Shown piece after piece: positions 62,522 through 64,000 of a stretch of DNA of 64,000 nt. A program made the translations under genes and the position numbers. This DNA comes from Phycisphaerae bacterium (GTDB lineage: Bacteria > Chloroflexota > Anaerolineae > 4572-78 > J111), in assembly GCA_028285035.1 (NCBI GenBank), contig JANQQF010000053.1:62001-126000 (forward strand), written 5' to 3'. How positions within the stretch are numbered: the first letter of the stretch is position 1; every line of letters starts with the position of its first letter. The notes under the pieces were generated by a model. It saw only the letters and a program-made list of their open reading frames with translations, searched no databases and had not been told where the DNA came from.

Positions 62522-62908
62522 CTAGTTTTCGTTTTCCTCTAACTCTTTATAAACTTCCTTGGCGACTCCAAAGGCTGAGTTCGCAGCAGGGATGCCTGCA
62601 TAAATGGCCACTTGATGGAAGACCTCTTTAACATCTTCAGGGGTGACACCCGTATTTTGAGTGGCCCGAATATGCATCGCTAACTCTTTCTCTTTGCCGA
62701 GACCAGCCAGTAAAGCGATCGTCAATAGGTGGCGTGTTTTGCGGTCCAAATGGGGGCGTGACCAGGCGAAGCCCCAAGCCGTTTCAGTGATAAAGCGCTG
62801 GAAATCGGCATCGAACTCGGTTTTGTTTGCCTCGGCCCGCTCGACGTGAGCATTACCCAGTACTTCTCGCCGAACTTTCATTCCCTGCTCAAATTTTTCA
62901 TCAGACAT
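62522..62908 (-). CDS. pcaC: 4-carboxymuconolactone decarboxylase
   Basis: The 128-residue protein shows the family pattern: GMKVRREVLGNAHVERA, ITETAWGFAWSRPHLDRKTRHLLTIALLAGLGKEKELAMHIRATQN (with the conserved His) and VKEVFHQVAIYAGIPAANSAF. It decarboxylates 4-carboxymuconolactone to 3-oxoadipate enol-lactone. CAGGAGA precedes the ATG. Confidence 0.95.
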   Translation of the reverse strand: MSDEKFEQGMKVRREVLGNAHVERAEANKTEFDADFQRFITETAWGFAWSRPHLDRKTRHLLTIALLAGLGKEKELAMHIRATQNTGVTPEDVKEVFHQVAIYAGIPAANSAFGVAKEVYKELEENEN

Positions 62909-62928
62909 TGACTGTCTCCTGTAGCATA

Positions 62929-62954
62929 GTGGTTAGTGGTTGGTGGCGAGTGAT
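62929..62954. repeat. AGTGG-type word repeat
   Basis: TAGTGGTTAGTGGTTGGTGGCGAGTG repeats AGTGG/GGTGG words between the acetyltransferase gene and pcaC. It is the same style as the other gap repeats. Confidence 0.5.
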
Positions 62955-63001
62955 TAGGGACCTCACTGAATCGTTCGTGAGGGTATGGATGGCGAAGACA
63001 A

Positions 63002-63505
63002 CTAGAGCAACCACTTTTCGATTAAAACCTCATCAATGTAGACACCATTGATTTTTGCTTGTCGGTGGGCGGTCCCGATTATTTGAAAGCCTTGCTTGAG
63101 ATAAGCGGTTAGCCCAGTAATGTTGTCGGCTCGAACGAAGGCAAATAGCTTTTCAAAACCGTTTGCTTGAGCTGCGGTAAACGTATGCTCAAATAGTCGC
63201 CCACCAATTCCCTGGCCGTGTAAATTTAAGTCGACGTACGTCCCAATGACGCCAACGTGGTAAAAGGCCGCAGTGTAGTCTTCATAAGGAGAGACAACTT
63301 GGAACCCAACAATGCGTTGTTCCGTTTGCTCAACCGCCACGTGAAATATGCCCCGATCAGGCATCGTTTCGATAAACTTCCGCTCCGCTTCAGGGGTGAA
63401 TGGCTCGGTGAAAACGGTGTAACGTCCTGTTTCGATGATAGGATTAAATACTTGGGTTACCCCCACTGCATCAGCGGTCGTTACCTTGCGGATTAAGATG
63501 TTCAT
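63002..63505 (-). CDS. GNAT family N-acetyltransferase
   Basis: The 167-residue protein fits phosphinothricin/amino-acid acetyltransferase-type GNATs: ILIRKVTTADAVGVTQVFNPII at the start, HVGVIGTYVDLNLHGQGIGGRLFEHTF with the acetyl-CoA-binding Q/R-x-x-G-x-G/A loop (QGIGGR, about 98-103), and KLFAFVRADN. The acceptor is unknown. It lies 9 bp after pcaD and inside the pca operon. Confidence 0.88.
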   Translation of the reverse strand: MNILIRKVTTADAVGVTQVFNPIIETGRYTVFTEPFTPEAERKFIETMPDRGIFHVAVEQTEQRIVGFQVVSPYEDYTAAFYHVGVIGTYVDLNLHGQGIGGRLFEHTFTAAQANGFEKLFAFVRADNITGLTAYLKQGFQIIGTAHRQAKINGVYIDEVLIEKWLL

Positions 63506-63514
63506 TGAGAATGA

Positions 63515-64000
63515 TCAAAGTGTCTGCAAAAACTGGTTGATTTTTTCTGCGACGGCAGCAGGTTGCTCCACACAGGGCAGATGCCCAGCTTTTTCGATGA
63601 GTGCGAATTCCGCATTTGGAATCGATTCAGCCAACTCCTGATTAAGGGCTGGTGGCGTAGACATATCCTCATCGCCACAGAGAACGAGCGTTTTGGCGGT
63701 GATAGTTTTTACACCCTCACGCAGATCAGCATCACGTAAGGCTTCACACGTGCCGGTGTAACCTGTGACCGGCATTCGGGTTAGCAAATTGTAATAGCCT
63801 TGGTAGGCAGCGGGATCATTTTCTTTGAAGGCGGGGGCGAACCAACGCTCTAGAATGGGTTCAGCGAGATAGGCCATTCCATTGGCCCGCAATGCATCAA
63901 TTCGATCATTCCATAACTCGTCCGTGCCAATTTTGGCCCCGGTATCACACAAAACTAGGGCTTTGACCCGATCAGGATGATTGATTGTAAAATCCTGAGC
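63515..64000 (-). CDS. pcaD: 3-oxoadipate enol-lactonase, C-terminal part (cut by the window end)
   Basis: The frame stays open to base 64000, giving the last 161 residues of an alpha/beta hydrolase: AQDFTINHPDRVKALVLCDTGAKIG, then LVLCGDEDMSTPPAL with the catalytic Asp and KAGHLPCVEQP with the catalytic His. The nucleophile Ser lies beyond the window. It would hydrolyse 3-oxoadipate enol-lactone, matching pcaC and pcaHG next to it. Within the window its frame is complete to the stop, TGA at 63517-63515. Confidence 0.87.
   Translation of the reverse strand, partial: AQDFTINHPDRVKALVLCDTGAKIGTDELWNDRIDALRANGMAYLAEPILERWFAPAFKENDPAAYQGYYNLLTRMPVTGYTGTCEALRDADLREGVKTITAKTLVLCGDEDMSTPPALNQELAESIPNAEFALIEKAGHLPCVEQPAAVAEKINQFLQTL

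Overview
The window reads as a chromosomal segment of a Chloroflexota bacterium (Anaerolineae-like). This is an inference from gene content: no rRNA or tRNA gene is visible to confirm it. The signs are several large ArnT/PMT-like membrane glycosyltransferases with extracytoplasmic beta-sandwich tails, a MalT-like ATPase fused to a BTAD output module, a DUF5317 membrane protein, a secreted protein ending in an LPxVLKN-like tail, many secreted lipoproteins, and intergenic gaps filled with short word-like repeats. No CRISPR array, prophage or insertion sequence was found.

Layout. 1-10.5 kb: the end of a probable corrinoid-activation (ASKHA/DUF4445) protein, pgsA, a TlpA-like lipoprotein behind an orphan molybdenum hydroxylase large subunit, a hotdog thioesterase, a LysE exporter, an AI-2E family permease, an SDR and a glycosyltransferase. 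11-18.5 kb: a secreted HzsA-like heme-motif protein, a thiolase-like/OB-fold pair, a class III CoA-transferase and uvrB. 18.6-21.8 kb: a compact pgeF-yggS-proC-yggT-yggU operon with a clear promoter. 22-29.3 kb: lipoproteins, a sugar dehydrogenase and two glycosyltransferases that share one C-terminal module. 29.4-35.7 kb: two ParA-type ATPases, a dihydroorotate-dehydrogenase-like pair, a HAD hydrolase and a 2-hydroxyacid dehydrogenase. 35.9-40 kb: homocysteine methyltransferase and two substrate-binding-like proteins, one with a VWA domain.

40-45.1 kb is the most unusual part. A five-gene minus-strand array encodes a 39-residue membrane-anchored peptide ending in Cys-Asn-Ser-Cys, a DUF5317 protein, a protein with a leader-like domain and a His/Asn/Gly-rich tail, a single-domain response regulator and a small conserved protein. 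The first four overlap at every start/stop junction. Three 12-bp direct repeats lie upstream, next to a 1061-residue MalT/BTAD regulator. This looks like a peptide-based signalling or RiPP-like system; that reading is inference.

45.5-53.2 kb: tungsten aldehyde oxidoreductase, a proline-racemase-family enzyme, an MFS carrier, a decayed comA (phosphosulfolactate synthase) pseudogene overlapping a sulfotransferase-like gene, then KDG kinase and KDPG aldolase. 53.2-64 kb: a nitrilase, then a minus-strand catabolic block holding protocatechuate ortho-cleavage genes (pcaD, pcaC, pcaH, pcaG, pcaB and a fused CoA-transferase) with hydantoinase, 2-hydroxyacid dehydrogenase and methyltransferase genes. 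Together pcaHG, pcaB, pcaC, pcaD and the CoA-transferase take protocatechuate to 3-oxoadipyl-CoA; no pcaF thiolase lies in the window. A second copy of the 40-kb response regulator, followed by a dispersed structured repeat also found at 5.2 kb and in part at 38.1 kb, sits between pcaH and pcaG.
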